7,593 nt of DNA from Verrucomicrobiota bacterium. Lineage in GTDB: Bacteria; Verrucomicrobiota; Verrucomicrobiia; Opitutales; Opitutaceae. The position numbers were made by a program, and so were the translations under genes. Positions 1 to 5,823 of this stretch are shown one piece after another. The stretch is from the NCBI GenBank assembly GCA_030916665.1, contig JAUPWC010000416.1:1-7593 (forward strand), given 5' to 3'. The notes under the pieces were generated by a model. It ran no database searches. It worked only from the letters and a program-made list of their open reading frames with translations, and was not told the origin of the DNA. Position 1 is the stretch's first letter, and each line of letters opens with the position of its first letter.

Positions 1-320
1 AGGTCGCCCCGTGGCAGGTGTTGGTTGTGAACCTCGACCCGCAGGACGCCGCCGCGAAGGACCTCTGCGCCAAGCTCGCCGCCGCCGCCGAGGCGGCCGG
101 AGCCGACGTGCTGATCGACGACCGGGCCGAGCGTCCGGGCGTGACGTTCAAGGACGCCGACCTCATCGGGCTGCCGGTGCGGCTTACCGTGGGCGGCAAG
201 GGGCTCAAGGAAGGCATCTTTGAAATGAAATGGCGTCGGGCCAAGGAAATCACCAAGGTTCCGATCGCGGACGCCGAGCGCACCGTTGCCGAGGCTGTCC
301 GCCAAGCCGCCCAAGCATGA
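1..320 (+). CDS. proS: Prolyl-tRNA synthetase, C-terminal anticodon-binding domain (5' truncated)
   Basis: The open frame enters from the left edge (first full codon at base 3) and ends at TGA 318-320, so about 105 C-terminal residues are visible. ProRS charges tRNA-Pro with proline in the cytoplasm. The visible part is the class II anticodon-binding domain. It reads WQVLVVNL (first strand), then [22 protein letters not shown], shown here only by its key elements: the DDR-x-ERPGV-x-F turn and the DADLIG-x-P-x-R strand. It closes with KGLKEG and a basic EMKWRRA segment. These are hallmark features of bacterial ProRS, where the domain sits at the C-terminus. An apparent GTG start at 18 is internal, because homology continues upstream to the window edge. 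The catalytic core and any editing insertion lie outside. The remaining uncertainty is only whether another class II synthetase shares this domain; the ERPGV/DADLIG combination favours ProRS. Confidence 0.93.
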   Translation, partial: VAPWQVLVVNLDPQDAAAKDLCAKLAAAAEAAGADVLIDDRAERPGVTFKDADLIGLPVRLTVGGKGLKEGIFEMKWRRAKEITKVPIADAERTVAEAVRQAAQA

Positions 321-342
321 GTTGCAATCCAGCAGAAGGAAT

Positions 343-417
343 GGCCACAAAAAGGCACCAAAACGCACGAAAAGTCAGAGGCATTATTTTTGTGTCTCTT
401 CGTGCCTCTTCGTGGCC
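343..417. repeat. Imperfect inverted repeat built of ~10-bp periodic units
   Basis: The left arm (343-373) begins GGCCAC and the right arm (387-417) ends GTGGCC. Aligned as reverse complements the 31-nt arms match at 23 positions, around a 13-nt spacer (374-386). Each arm is itself periodic: AAAGGCAC, AAACGCAC on the left and GTGTCTCTTC, GTGCCTCTTC on the right, with a repeat length near 10 nt. Mismatches fall mostly at the same place in each unit. It occupies most of the proS-clpS gap. I recall similar GGCCACGAAGAGGCACGAAGAG sequences as common in verrucomicrobial intergenic DNA. It could form a hairpin acting as a terminator or mRNA stabiliser, but there is no clean T-run after the stem. 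Confidence 0.75.
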
Positions 418-465
418 CAAGGTCCGTTTCCCGGGTTCTGTTGTTTCCAGCCGACGGTTCATCGC

Positions 466-771
466 ATGATCGTCGCCGTCGAGTCCACGCCCCGCCGCCG
501 ACCGGCGTCCGTCACGGTGCCGCAGACCCAACCGGCGGAAGTCTGGCGGCTGCTGGTGCTCGATGATTTGAACCGCATGTCCTACGCGGTGATGGTCCTG
601 CGGCGGGTGCTCGGCCTGGATGAAATGCGGGCGCGGCGTCATGTGATGGAAATCCATGAGGCGGGCCGCTCGGTGGTCTGGATGGGCAACCGCGAACAGG
701 CCGAGGCCTACATGTTCGCGCTCCACCAATGGCACCTGACCGCGATCATCCAGCCGCAGGAGGCGGCGTGA
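466..771 (+). CDS. clpS: ATP-dependent Clp protease adaptor ClpS
   Basis: This 101-residue protein matches the size of ClpS, the cytoplasmic adaptor that hands N-degron substrates to the ClpA or ClpC unfoldase of the Clp protease. Residues 1-24 form a polar, probably flexible N-terminal tail. The fold starts at WRLLVLDDLNRMSY (27-40), followed by the helix VMVLRRVLG, the ARRHVMEIHEAGRSVV segment (56-71) and a final strand ending IIQP (94-97). Asp33, Asp34, Met38 and His64 align with binding-pocket residues of E. coli ClpS (D35, D36, M40, H66). The Asn that normally precedes the two Asp is Leu32, and the ending LHQWHLTAIIQP resembles actinobacterial ClpS. ATG 466 is chosen because the open frame upstream encodes repeat-derived, non-homologous residues. 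No clear Shine-Dalgarno is visible. A DUF2017-like gene follows downstream. Confidence 0.88.
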   Translation: MIVAVESTPRRRPASVTVPQTQPAEVWRLLVLDDLNRMSYAVMVLRRVLGLDEMRARRHVMEIHEAGRSVVWMGNREQAEAYMFALHQWHLTAIIQPQEAA

Positions 772-785
772 GCATGGCAATGCCA

Positions 786-869
786 GTCATCGCGAGACCG
801 GCGCAGCCGGGCGTGGCGATCCATCTGACTGGATTGCTTCGTCACCCCTGCGGGGTTCCTCGCAATGAC
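786..869. repeat. Palindromic repeat of the GTCATTGCGAG type
   Basis: The element starts GTCATCGCGAG (786-796) and ends CTCGCAATGAC (859-869), an 11-nt terminal inverted repeat with one mismatch. The centre is a second palindrome: GCGATCCA (816-823), a six-base loop, then TGGATTGC (830-837). Read on the minus strand it gives GTCATTGCGAGGAACCCC, then GACGAAGCAATCCAG. I recognise this as a family of intergenic repeats scattered through many unrelated bacterial genomes, often falsely translated as CEEPRRGDEAIQ-like peptides. It fills most of the clpS to DUF2017 gap. Transcribed in either direction it would form a long hairpin. Confidence 0.9.
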
Positions 870-874
870 AATCC

Positions 875-880
875 GGGGGA
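875..880 (+). promoter_or_regulatory. Shine-Dalgarno sequence for the DUF2017-like gene
   Basis: GGGGGA lies six bases before ATG 887. It begins just five bases after the end of the palindromic repeat, so the repeat stops short of the ribosome binding site. It supports 887 as the start rather than the out-of-frame ATG at 883. Confidence 0.55.
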
Positions 881-886
881 CGATGC

Positions 887-1345
887 ATGAAGCAGGTCGA
901 AATCCGCCTGAACATCGGCGCCGTGGCCCCTTTGCTGGACGTCATCAAGCAGGCGGCCGACGACCTGCGCACGACGCTGGCGATCCGCGCGCGTTTCCCC
1001 GAGGAGGACGCGGACTTCAACGAAACCTGGACACAAGAGCTGATGGCCGGGCAGAACAGCGACGTGCGGGAACTGCTCGGGCTCTTCGACTCGGAGTTCT
1101 TCACCGACGGGGCCATTGCGATCACCGGCGAGAACTGCGATTCGCTGTTGCGCGCGTGCGCGGCCCTGCGGTTGCGCATCCACGAGCGCTGGCTGCGGGA
1201 AGTGCCCGTGGATATCGTCGAGGACCCGGATGCGGAAATCACCGCCGTGGCCGAGGTGGCGCGCCTGCCGTTCGCCGCCTACACCTTTCTCGACCAGATC
1301 CAGAAGATCATCCTCGAGCACCTGAGCCCGGCGGGGACGGAGTGA
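887..1345 (+). CDS. DUF2017-like protein paired with ClpS
   Basis: A 152-residue, acidic, soluble protein without signal peptide or membrane segment. It appears mostly helical: 13-30 (VAPLLDVIKQAADDLRTT), 56-70, 84-104 (DSLLRACAALRLRIHERWL) and 128-146 (LPFAAYTFLDQIQKIILEHL, given as residues 127-146). The ALRLRIHERW helix and the closing Y-x-FLDQIQKIILEHL helix resemble the LNDLRLALGTRL and YDWLTWLQE patterns of DUF2017. DUF2017 is a family of unknown function whose genes follow clpS in actinobacteria. The match is from memory and moderate, but the shared gene order strengthens it. A link to ClpS-dependent proteolysis is inference from position only. The start is supported by a good Shine-Dalgarno. 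No catalytic motif is visible. Confidence 0.62.
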   Translation: MKQVEIRLNIGAVAPLLDVIKQAADDLRTTLAIRARFPEEDADFNETWTQELMAGQNSDVRELLGLFDSEFFTDGAIAITGENCDSLLRACAALRLRIHERWLREVPVDIVEDPDAEITAVAEVARLPFAAYTFLDQIQKIILEHLSPAGTE

Positions 1346-1394
1346 GCGAAGGTTGAAGGCAGAGGGAAGAAGGAAAAGACGGAGGAGCGGGCCC
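1346..1394. other. Purine-rich intergenic spacer
   Basis: This stretch is almost all A and G on the + strand (GAAGGTTGAAGGCAGAGGG and similar). It has no start codon with a plausible ribosome binding site and no recognisable protein. Such tracts are, from memory, common filler between genes in verrucomicrobial genomes. Confidence 0.4.
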
Positions 1395-1474
1395 GAGGTG
1401 GAACGCGCTGACCCCAGTGCGTTGCGGCAGTAGCCGCTTCCAAGCAGCGCCTTGGGGTCAAGTCGCTCCACCTC
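1395..1474. repeat. 80-nt hairpin repeat, possible terminator
   Basis: The arms 1395-1415 (GAGGTGGAACGCGCTGACCCC, 21 nt; key ends GAGGTGGA and GACCCC) and 1454-1474 (GGGGTCA to CCACCTC) are reverse complements at 17 of 21 positions. Inside, GCGGC (1424-1428), AGTA loop, GCCGC (1433-1437) forms a perfect small hairpin. The whole element folds as a long interrupted stem 50 bp after the DUF2017-like stop codon. It may end that transcript. There is no U-tract, so it is more like a repetitive palindrome than a classical intrinsic terminator. Confidence 0.65.
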
Positions 1475-1541
1475 AATCCATGGTTCCGACGCAGTCTTCG
1501 GTCCTCGGGTTTCCGTGTTCCGGATTCCGCATTTACCGGCC
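1475..1541. other. Intergenic stretch with short GTTCCG/ATTCCG motifs, no gene
   Basis: Contains TTCGG, TTTCCGTGTTCCGG and ATTCCGC in close succession. I see no open frame with coding character and no clear regulatory site until the -35 box at 1542. It may be the remnant of another intergenic repeat. Confidence 0.3.
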
Positions 1542-1569
1542 TTGACGAAGGGGGGAGGGTGCGTAGGGT
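1542..1569 (+). promoter_or_regulatory. Housekeeping-type promoter of the 6S RNA
   Basis: A TTGACG -35 box (1542-1547) and a TAGGGT -10 box (1564-1569) are 16 bp apart. The predicted start seven bases after the -10 box is G1577, which is exactly where the closing stem of the proposed 6S RNA begins. The spacer is unusually G-rich (GGGGGGAGGG). Confidence 0.6.
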
Positions 1570-1576
1570 CCCCGCC

Positions 1577-1757
1577 GACACCCTGCAGTGTTCGAGGTGC
1601 CTTGATACACGCTCTTTGCCTTTGTAATAATTTGGGAGCTACCGACAGCCGTGTGGATGCCAGGCCGTAAACCGGAAGGCTGAAGCGCGGCGGGCGGCGC
1701 CCACCTTTAACATAAAAAGGACATGAGCCTTTGGGCGCACGGCACAGGCGGGGTGTC
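1577..1757 (+). ncRNA. ssrS: 6S RNA
   Basis: 6S RNA mimics an open promoter and sequesters sigma-70 type RNA polymerase holoenzyme. The 5' end GACACCCUGCAGUGUUCG has the same length and pattern as the E. coli 6S 5' end, which runs to AUGUUCG. The ends pair: GACACCC (1577-1583) with GGGUGUC (1751-1757), UGC (1584-1586) with GCG (1748-1750), GUGUU (1588-1592) with GGCAC (1741-1745), and GUGC (1597-1600) with GCAC (1737-1740). This gives 19 bp broken by small loops. A central bubble follows; its 3' side carries the typical small hairpin CCUUU (1704-1708)/AAAGG (1716-1720), then ACAUGAGCC, like ACAGCC in E. coli. An apical arm is supported by UGGG/CCCA (1633-1636/1700-1703) and CAGCC/GGCUG (1646-1650/1678-1682). 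Length 181 nt fits the family. The 3' end is set by pairing and is approximate. It lies 26 nt before the next gene's start. Confidence 0.8.
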
Positions 1758-1783
1758 ACTCATTTTCGCAAACCTACCCACAC

Positions 1784-2140
1784 ATGGAACGACTTCCCTA
1801 CTACCAACTGCTGCATATCCTTTCGCTGATTGTGCTGACGGCCCACACCTTCATGGCCTTCGCCAATCCCGATCCGGTGAACCGGAAGCGGACGATGATG
1901 ATCACGGGAATTGCGGCGCTTCTGATGTTCATCAGCGGCTTTGGTATGCTCACCATTTACAAGATCCCGTTCTCGAGCGCGCCCTGGATCTGGGTCAAGG
2001 TCGCCTGCTGGCTCGGGGTCTCGGCCATGGCCGGCTTTGCCTACCGCAAGGTGCATCTGCGCGGCGTGTTGAGCCTGGTCACGCTCGGACTGATCACTTT
2101 GGCGGTTGTCATGGTCTATTTCCGACCGGCGCTGGGCTGA
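1784..2140 (+). CDS. Small four-helix integral membrane protein
   Basis: This 118-residue protein has four predicted membrane segments: about 6-27 (with His11 and His21), 38-59, 66-87 and 92-113. Basic residues at 33-36 (NRKR) and 88-93 (RKVHLR) suggest both lie on the cytoplasmic face, with both termini on the same side. The TGIAALLMFISGFGML helix and the WIWVKVACWLG helix recall small membrane families such as SirB2, but I cannot assign a family with confidence and no function is claimed. The start at 1784 comes 26 nt after the 6S RNA and lacks a Shine-Dalgarno. The transcript may begin at the 6S promoter and be processed, or come from a promoter I cannot see. The stop is 10 nt before the proposed polymerase start, which suggests an operon. 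Confidence 0.75.
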   Translation: MERLPYYQLLHILSLIVLTAHTFMAFANPDPVNRKRTMMITGIAALLMFISGFGMLTIYKIPFSSAPWIWVKVACWLGVSAMAGFAYRKVHLRGVLSLVTLGLITLAVVMVYFRPALG

Positions 2141-2150
2141 GATTTGCCTG

Positions 2151-4325
2151 ATGACCGGTTCGCTTTGCGGCCTGTGGGTTGACGACGACGGCCGCGCGTG
2201 GATTTGTTCGGCCCAGCCGGACGGGAGCCGGCGGGAAACGCAGGAAGCCCTGCGCCCTTTCGCCTGGCTCTCGGAGCCGCTATCCGGCGAAGGACTCACG
2301 GTGGAGCAGCTCCAGGGCGACGGCCTGTTCCGGCACCTGCTGCACGCCGATTCGCTGGAGCTGTTCACGGCCGCACTGAAGGCCGCACCCGACGGCACAC
2401 AGCGCGACGTGCTCAAGCCCTATGAGAGCCAGTGGCTCGTGCAGCGACGGGCGCGGCTCTACGAAGGCCTGCCTTTCTCGCAGCTTCGCCGCTGTCAGCT
2501 CGACATTGAGACCGCCGCGGCCGAGGCGGGCGGATTCAGCGATGCGCGCAACCCCGGTGACCGCATCCTCGCCATCGGCCTGCAATGCGGCGACCAGCGC
2601 GAGCTGCTGACGCTCGGCGAGGAGACTGACGCGGGTGAAAAGCGCCTGCTGCTGGCCTTCAATGATCTTTTGCGTTCCCTCGACCCCGACGTCGTCGAAG
2701 GACACAACATCCACAAGTTCGATCTCGATTACCTGCGCCAGCGGTCGAAGCGCCACAAGGTGCCCTGCGCCTGGGGCCGCTTCGGTCTCAACGCGGAGTT
2801 TCGCAACAGCCGGATGAAGGTGGCCGAGCGCTGGATCGATTTCCCGCGCTGCGACCTGCCCGGCCGCGCCGTCATCGACACCTACCTGCTCGTCCAGCAA
2901 TACGACGTCACCGCCCGCGAGATGACCGGCTACGGGCTCAAGGAGGTCGCGGTCTATTTCGGCATCACGCCGGAGTCGGGCGAGGGCCGCACCTACATCG
3001 ACGGCGCGCAGATCCAGCACGCTTTCCGCGACAACCGTGAACAGTTTTTGGCCTACCTCGCCGACGACCTGCGCGAGACCAAGGGGCTGGCCGACATGCT
3101 GCTGCCGACGTATTTTGAGCAGGCGCGGGCGTTTCCGATTTTGCTGCAGGAAGCGGCGCTGCGCGGCTCCGGCGGCAAGGTGGACCTGCTGTTCCTCGAG
3201 GAATACTACCACGCCCGCGCGGCCTGCCCGGCGCCGTTGGGGGAGATCGAGACCTTCGAGGGCGGGTTTACGCGCAGTTTTCAGGAAGGCGTGTTCAAGC
3301 ATGTGCTGCATTTCGACGTGGCCTCGCTCTACCCGAGCCTGCTCCTGGCGATGGACCGCAACCCGAAGACCGACACGCTGGGCGTGTTCATCCCGATGCT
3401 GCGCCGGCTGCGCGAATACCGCCTGAAATACAAGCAGCTTGCCAAGACCGCCCCGACCGCCGCCGAGCGCGACGAGGCGCAGGCGCGGCAGACGGCCTTC
3501 AAAATCCTCATCAACTCGTTCTACGGCTACCTCGGTTTCTCGGCGGCGCGCTTCGGCGACGGCGAACTGGCGGCCGAGGTCACGCGGCGCGGACGCGAGT
3601 TGCTGCAGGCGCTGATCGCCGAGTTCGAGCGGCTCGGGGGCACCATCCTCGAGGCCGACACCGACGGCATCTACCTGTCGGCCCAAGCTCATTTTGACCG
3701 GCCCGAGGAATTGCTGGCGCAGGTGGCGAAGATCATGCCGCCGGGCATCGAGCTGGAGTTCGACGGGCGCTACGACGCCATGTTCTGCTACAAGGCCAAG
3801 AACTACGCGCTCGCCGCCGGCGGTGAGATCACCCTGCGCGGCTCGGCGTTGCGCTCGCGTGGCATCGAGCCGTTCCTGAAACGGCTCGGCGACCGGCTGA
3901 TCGCCCATGTGCTCGGCGTGACTCCGGAGTCGCCGGAGGGCGAAGTGAACCGGCTGCGCCACAGTATCGCAGATCGTTCGCATCCGGTCGCCGACTTGGC
4001 GAAGTCCGAGACGCTCAGCCAGAATCCCGAGGCCTACGAACAATGGGTGGCCGGAGGCGGCAAGCCGCGCCGCGCCGCTGCCGAGGTGGCGCTGCAGATG
4101 AACCCGCGCCCGCGCATGGGCGAGCGGGTGAGCTATTACATCGTGACCAAGGCCAAGGGCCAGACCTCCGACTGGCAACGGGCGCGTCCGCTGGCCGGGC
4201 ACGACCCGATCAAGGCGCCTTACGACCCTGTCTATTACCTGGAAAAAATCGACGACTGGCTCGAACGGTATGGACGTTTCATCGGGATTAAGCCACACAG
4301 CGATCAGCAGGAAATGCTCCTCTGA
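2151..4325 (+). CDS. Family B DNA polymerase with 3'-5' exonuclease domain
   Basis: A 724-residue template-directed DNA polymerase, near the size of E. coli Pol II (783). Residues 1-110 form a reduced N-terminal domain. The exonuclease motifs are intact: Exo I D118-I-E120, Exo II N186-x3-F190-D191, Exo III Y302-x3-D306. A YxGG-like linker (F369-E-G-G372) leads to motif A D389-x2-SLYPS396, motif B K451-x3-NSFYG459 and motif C D503-T-D505-G506. A K550-N-Y552 element matches the KxY motif, and a thumb segment has GERVSYYIV and DPVYYLEKIDDWLERY. All metal-binding Asp are present, so both activities are expected. Motif C is DTDG rather than the usual DTDS. Family members with this form occur in several bacterial phyla; the likely role is repair or translesion synthesis (inference). 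ATG 2151 is preferred: a 2106 start would overlap the upstream gene by 35 nt and add residues with no homology that I recognise. No good Shine-Dalgarno is visible for either. Confidence 0.93.
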   Translation: MTGSLCGLWVDDDGRAWICSAQPDGSRRETQEALRPFAWLSEPLSGEGLTVEQLQGDGLFRHLLHADSLELFTAALKAAPDGTQRDVLKPYESQWLVQRRARLYEGLPFSQLRRCQLDIETAAAEAGGFSDARNPGDRILAIGLQCGDQRELLTLGEETDAGEKRLLLAFNDLLRSLDPDVVEGHNIHKFDLDYLRQRSKRHKVPCAWGRFGLNAEFRNSRMKVAERWIDFPRCDLPGRAVIDTYLLVQQYDVTAREMTGYGLKEVAVYFGITPESGEGRTYIDGAQIQHAFRDNREQFLAYLADDLRETKGLADMLLPTYFEQARAFPILLQEAALRGSGGKVDLLFLEEYYHARAACPAPLGEIETFEGGFTRSFQEGVFKHVLHFDVASLYPSLLLAMDRNPKTDTLGVFIPMLRRLREYRLKYKQLAKTAPTAAERDEAQARQTAFKILINSFYGYLGFSAARFGDGELAAEVTRRGRELLQALIAEFERLGGTILEADTDGIYLSAQAHFDRPEELLAQVAKIMPPGIELEFDGRYDAMFCYKAKNYALAAGGEITLRGSALRSRGIEPFLKRLGDRLIAHVLGVTPESPEGEVNRLRHSIADRSHPVADLAKSETLSQNPEAYEQWVAGGGKPRRAAAEVALQMNPRPRMGERVSYYIVTKAKGQTSDWQRARPLAGHDPIKAPYDPVYYLEKIDDWLERYGRFIGIKPHSDQQEMLL

Positions 4326-4327
4326 CC

Positions 4328-5806
4328 ATGCGCACGCGTATCTGTTTCTATATCCTACTGCTGCTTCCCCTGCTGGTTTACTGGCAGACGCTTTCCCATG
4401 AGTTCGGCATCCGGGAGGATTACCAGTATCTCCGCATTGCACGCGAGGAGCCGGGCGAACTGGTCAAGCTCACGGCCTCGCACGGGCGTCCGCTCTATGG
4501 GGCGCTGCTGGAGACCAGCTACGCGCTCGCGGGCCAGGTGGAGAACCTCATGTGGATGCGCCTGCTGAGCGTCGGACTTCTGACGGTTCTCGCCCTCGTG
4601 CTCTGGCGACAGCTCTACCACTCGAACTGGGGCGAAGTCGAATCCGCGGCCATGGGCCTTGCGGTGGTGCTTTTGCCCTCGGCGCAGTTCGGAGTTGGGG
4701 CGGCGGCCTGCTGGCCGCAGGTGCTCACGCTTTTGTTGGCGATGGCCGGGTTCTCCGCCGTCGAGACCGAGATCGAGCGGGGCGGACTCAAGCGGGTGGT
4801 GGCCCTTCTGGGCGGCTGCATGATCTACACCGCCGCATCCCTGATCTACCAGTCCAACGTGCTCTTCGCGCTGTTACCCATCACCGCGATCTTCCTGGTC
4901 CGCAGCGGCCGCGAACCGCTGAGCGACCTCAAGTGGGGCGGCACCCATCTCGCCGTCATGCTGACCGGCATGTTCCTGGGCTGGCTGCTCGTCCAGGGCC
5001 TGTTCAGCAACGGCGTGTTCGAGCAGTCCGGCCGCATGGCGCTGGAGACAAATCCGTTCACCAAGCTGCTCTGGTTTGTGCTCCACCCGCTGCCCAACGC
5101 GCTGGCGCTTTTCGCGCTGGCCGACGACAATTTCCATGGCGTGGCCTACTATGCCGTGATCGCTCTCGCGGTGATCGCGGTGCTGGTTTTTGCGTTCCGC
5201 CGGATCAAGGCCGGTGGCGACCCCGTGGCCCTGCGCAAATGGAAGATTTGTCTTTTTGCCCTCCCGTTCATTGCCCAAGGCATCAGCTTGATGGCGGCGG
5301 AACGCGTCATTGGCTACCGCACTCAGTTTGCATTGGTCGGCTTGACGGTGGTATTGCTCTTCTTCGCCATCCGCACGCTGATGGAGGGCCGGAAAATCAA
5401 AGCGAAATTCGTCTATGCCGGTTACGTTTTGGTCCTGGGCTTGGGTGGGCTGGCGGCGGAACGGCAGGCCTACCTTCTGATCGCCGAATCTCAGGGACAC
5501 GAGTGGAGCCTGATGAAGGGCTCCGTGCTGCGGGCCGGTTTCAACAAGGCCGTGAAGGCCTACGTCATCACGCCGTCTGCCGAGCATCGGACGACCGACC
5601 GGATCTACGGCGATGAGTTTGGCTCGTTGACTGCGATGTCGGAACTTGGGGCGCAGGAGATGTTCAAGGCCGCGGTGCGGGCCCGTTTTCCCGACAAGCT
5701 GCCCCGCGGTTCCTCCTACACGGTCGAGTCCGGTGCTGCCGAGCCGGCGGACAATGCCTACGATCTCGTCGTGGACATGCGGAAATTGGAAGAGCTGCGC
5801 AAGTGA
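4328..5806 (+). CDS. Multi-pass membrane protein, GT-C glycosyltransferase-like
   Basis: A 492-residue protein with roughly nine or ten hydrophobic segments (including 5-18, 78-93, 107-124, 130-144, 157-190, 207-225, 246-265, 274-290, 308-323, 336-350, 361-376) and a soluble C-terminal part from about 380. After the first helix lies IREDYQYLR with acidic pair Glu30-Asp31, then SHGRPLYG (51-58). An acidic pair in the first external loop followed by a GRP motif is the layout of GT-C enzymes such as GtrII-type glucosyltransferases, which move sugars from polyprenyl-phosphate carriers to surface polymers. This is pattern recognition, not a family match. The C-terminal region holds TTDRIYGDEFG (422-432), whose role I do not know. 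The start is 2 nt after the polymerase stop, so the two are probably cotranscribed; AGGA at about 4309-4312 is a distant ribosome site. Confidence 0.7.
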   Translation: MRTRICFYILLLLPLLVYWQTLSHEFGIREDYQYLRIAREEPGELVKLTASHGRPLYGALLETSYALAGQVENLMWMRLLSVGLLTVLALVLWRQLYHSNWGEVESAAMGLAVVLLPSAQFGVGAAACWPQVLTLLLAMAGFSAVETEIERGGLKRVVALLGGCMIYTAASLIYQSNVLFALLPITAIFLVRSGREPLSDLKWGGTHLAVMLTGMFLGWLLVQGLFSNGVFEQSGRMALETNPFTKLLWFVLHPLPNALALFALADDNFHGVAYYAVIALAVIAVLVFAFRRIKAGGDPVALRKWKICLFALPFIAQGISLMAAERVIGYRTQFALVGLTVVLLFFAIRTLMEGRKIKAKFVYAGYVLVLGLGGLAAERQAYLLIAESQGHEWSLMKGSVLRAGFNKAVKAYVITPSAEHRTTDRIYGDEFGSLTAMSELGAQEMFKAAVRARFPDKLPRGSSYTVESGAAEPADNAYDLVVDMRKLEELRK

Positions 5807-5823
5807 GGGGGCAGCCCCATAGC

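Noticed and set aside
343..869. CRISPR-like array from the repeated units near clpS
   Set aside because: The units are about 10 nt with no spacers of constant length, and there is no cas gene in the window.
1640..1700. Signal recognition particle RNA, suggested by CCAGGCC and CCGGAAGG
   Set aside because: The conserved SRP core also needs the AGCAG side of the loop in symmetric pairing, which is absent; the 6S fold explains the whole stretch.
842..1759. 305-codon minus-strand open frame across the DUF2017-like gene, the hairpin repeat and the 6S region
   Set aside because: It runs through a gene, two repeats and the RNA gene, and its sequence is made of translated repeat (SLRGTPQG, RNTETRGP).
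2106..2150. Upstream ATG extending the polymerase by 15 residues
   Set aside because: It overlaps the preceding gene by 35 nt and adds residues with no polymerase likeness, though it cannot be fully excluded.
1723..2151. 142-codon open frame starting in the 6S RNA and overlapping the membrane protein gene
   Set aside because: Its first part is the 3' end of the RNA gene and the rest is another frame of the membrane protein; composition is not protein-like.
2280..4442. 720-codon open frame on the minus strand opposite the polymerase gene
   Set aside because: It is the shadow of high-GC coding DNA. The + strand frame carries every family B polymerase motif in order, while the minus frame is rich in Arg/His/Gln/Ala low-complexity sequence with no family likeness.
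4552..5616. 354-codon open frame overlapping the GT-C-like gene on the same strand
   Set aside because: Arg/Gly/Pro-rich frame-shifted reading of the membrane protein gene, which has clear transmembrane segments and correct spacing to the polymerase.
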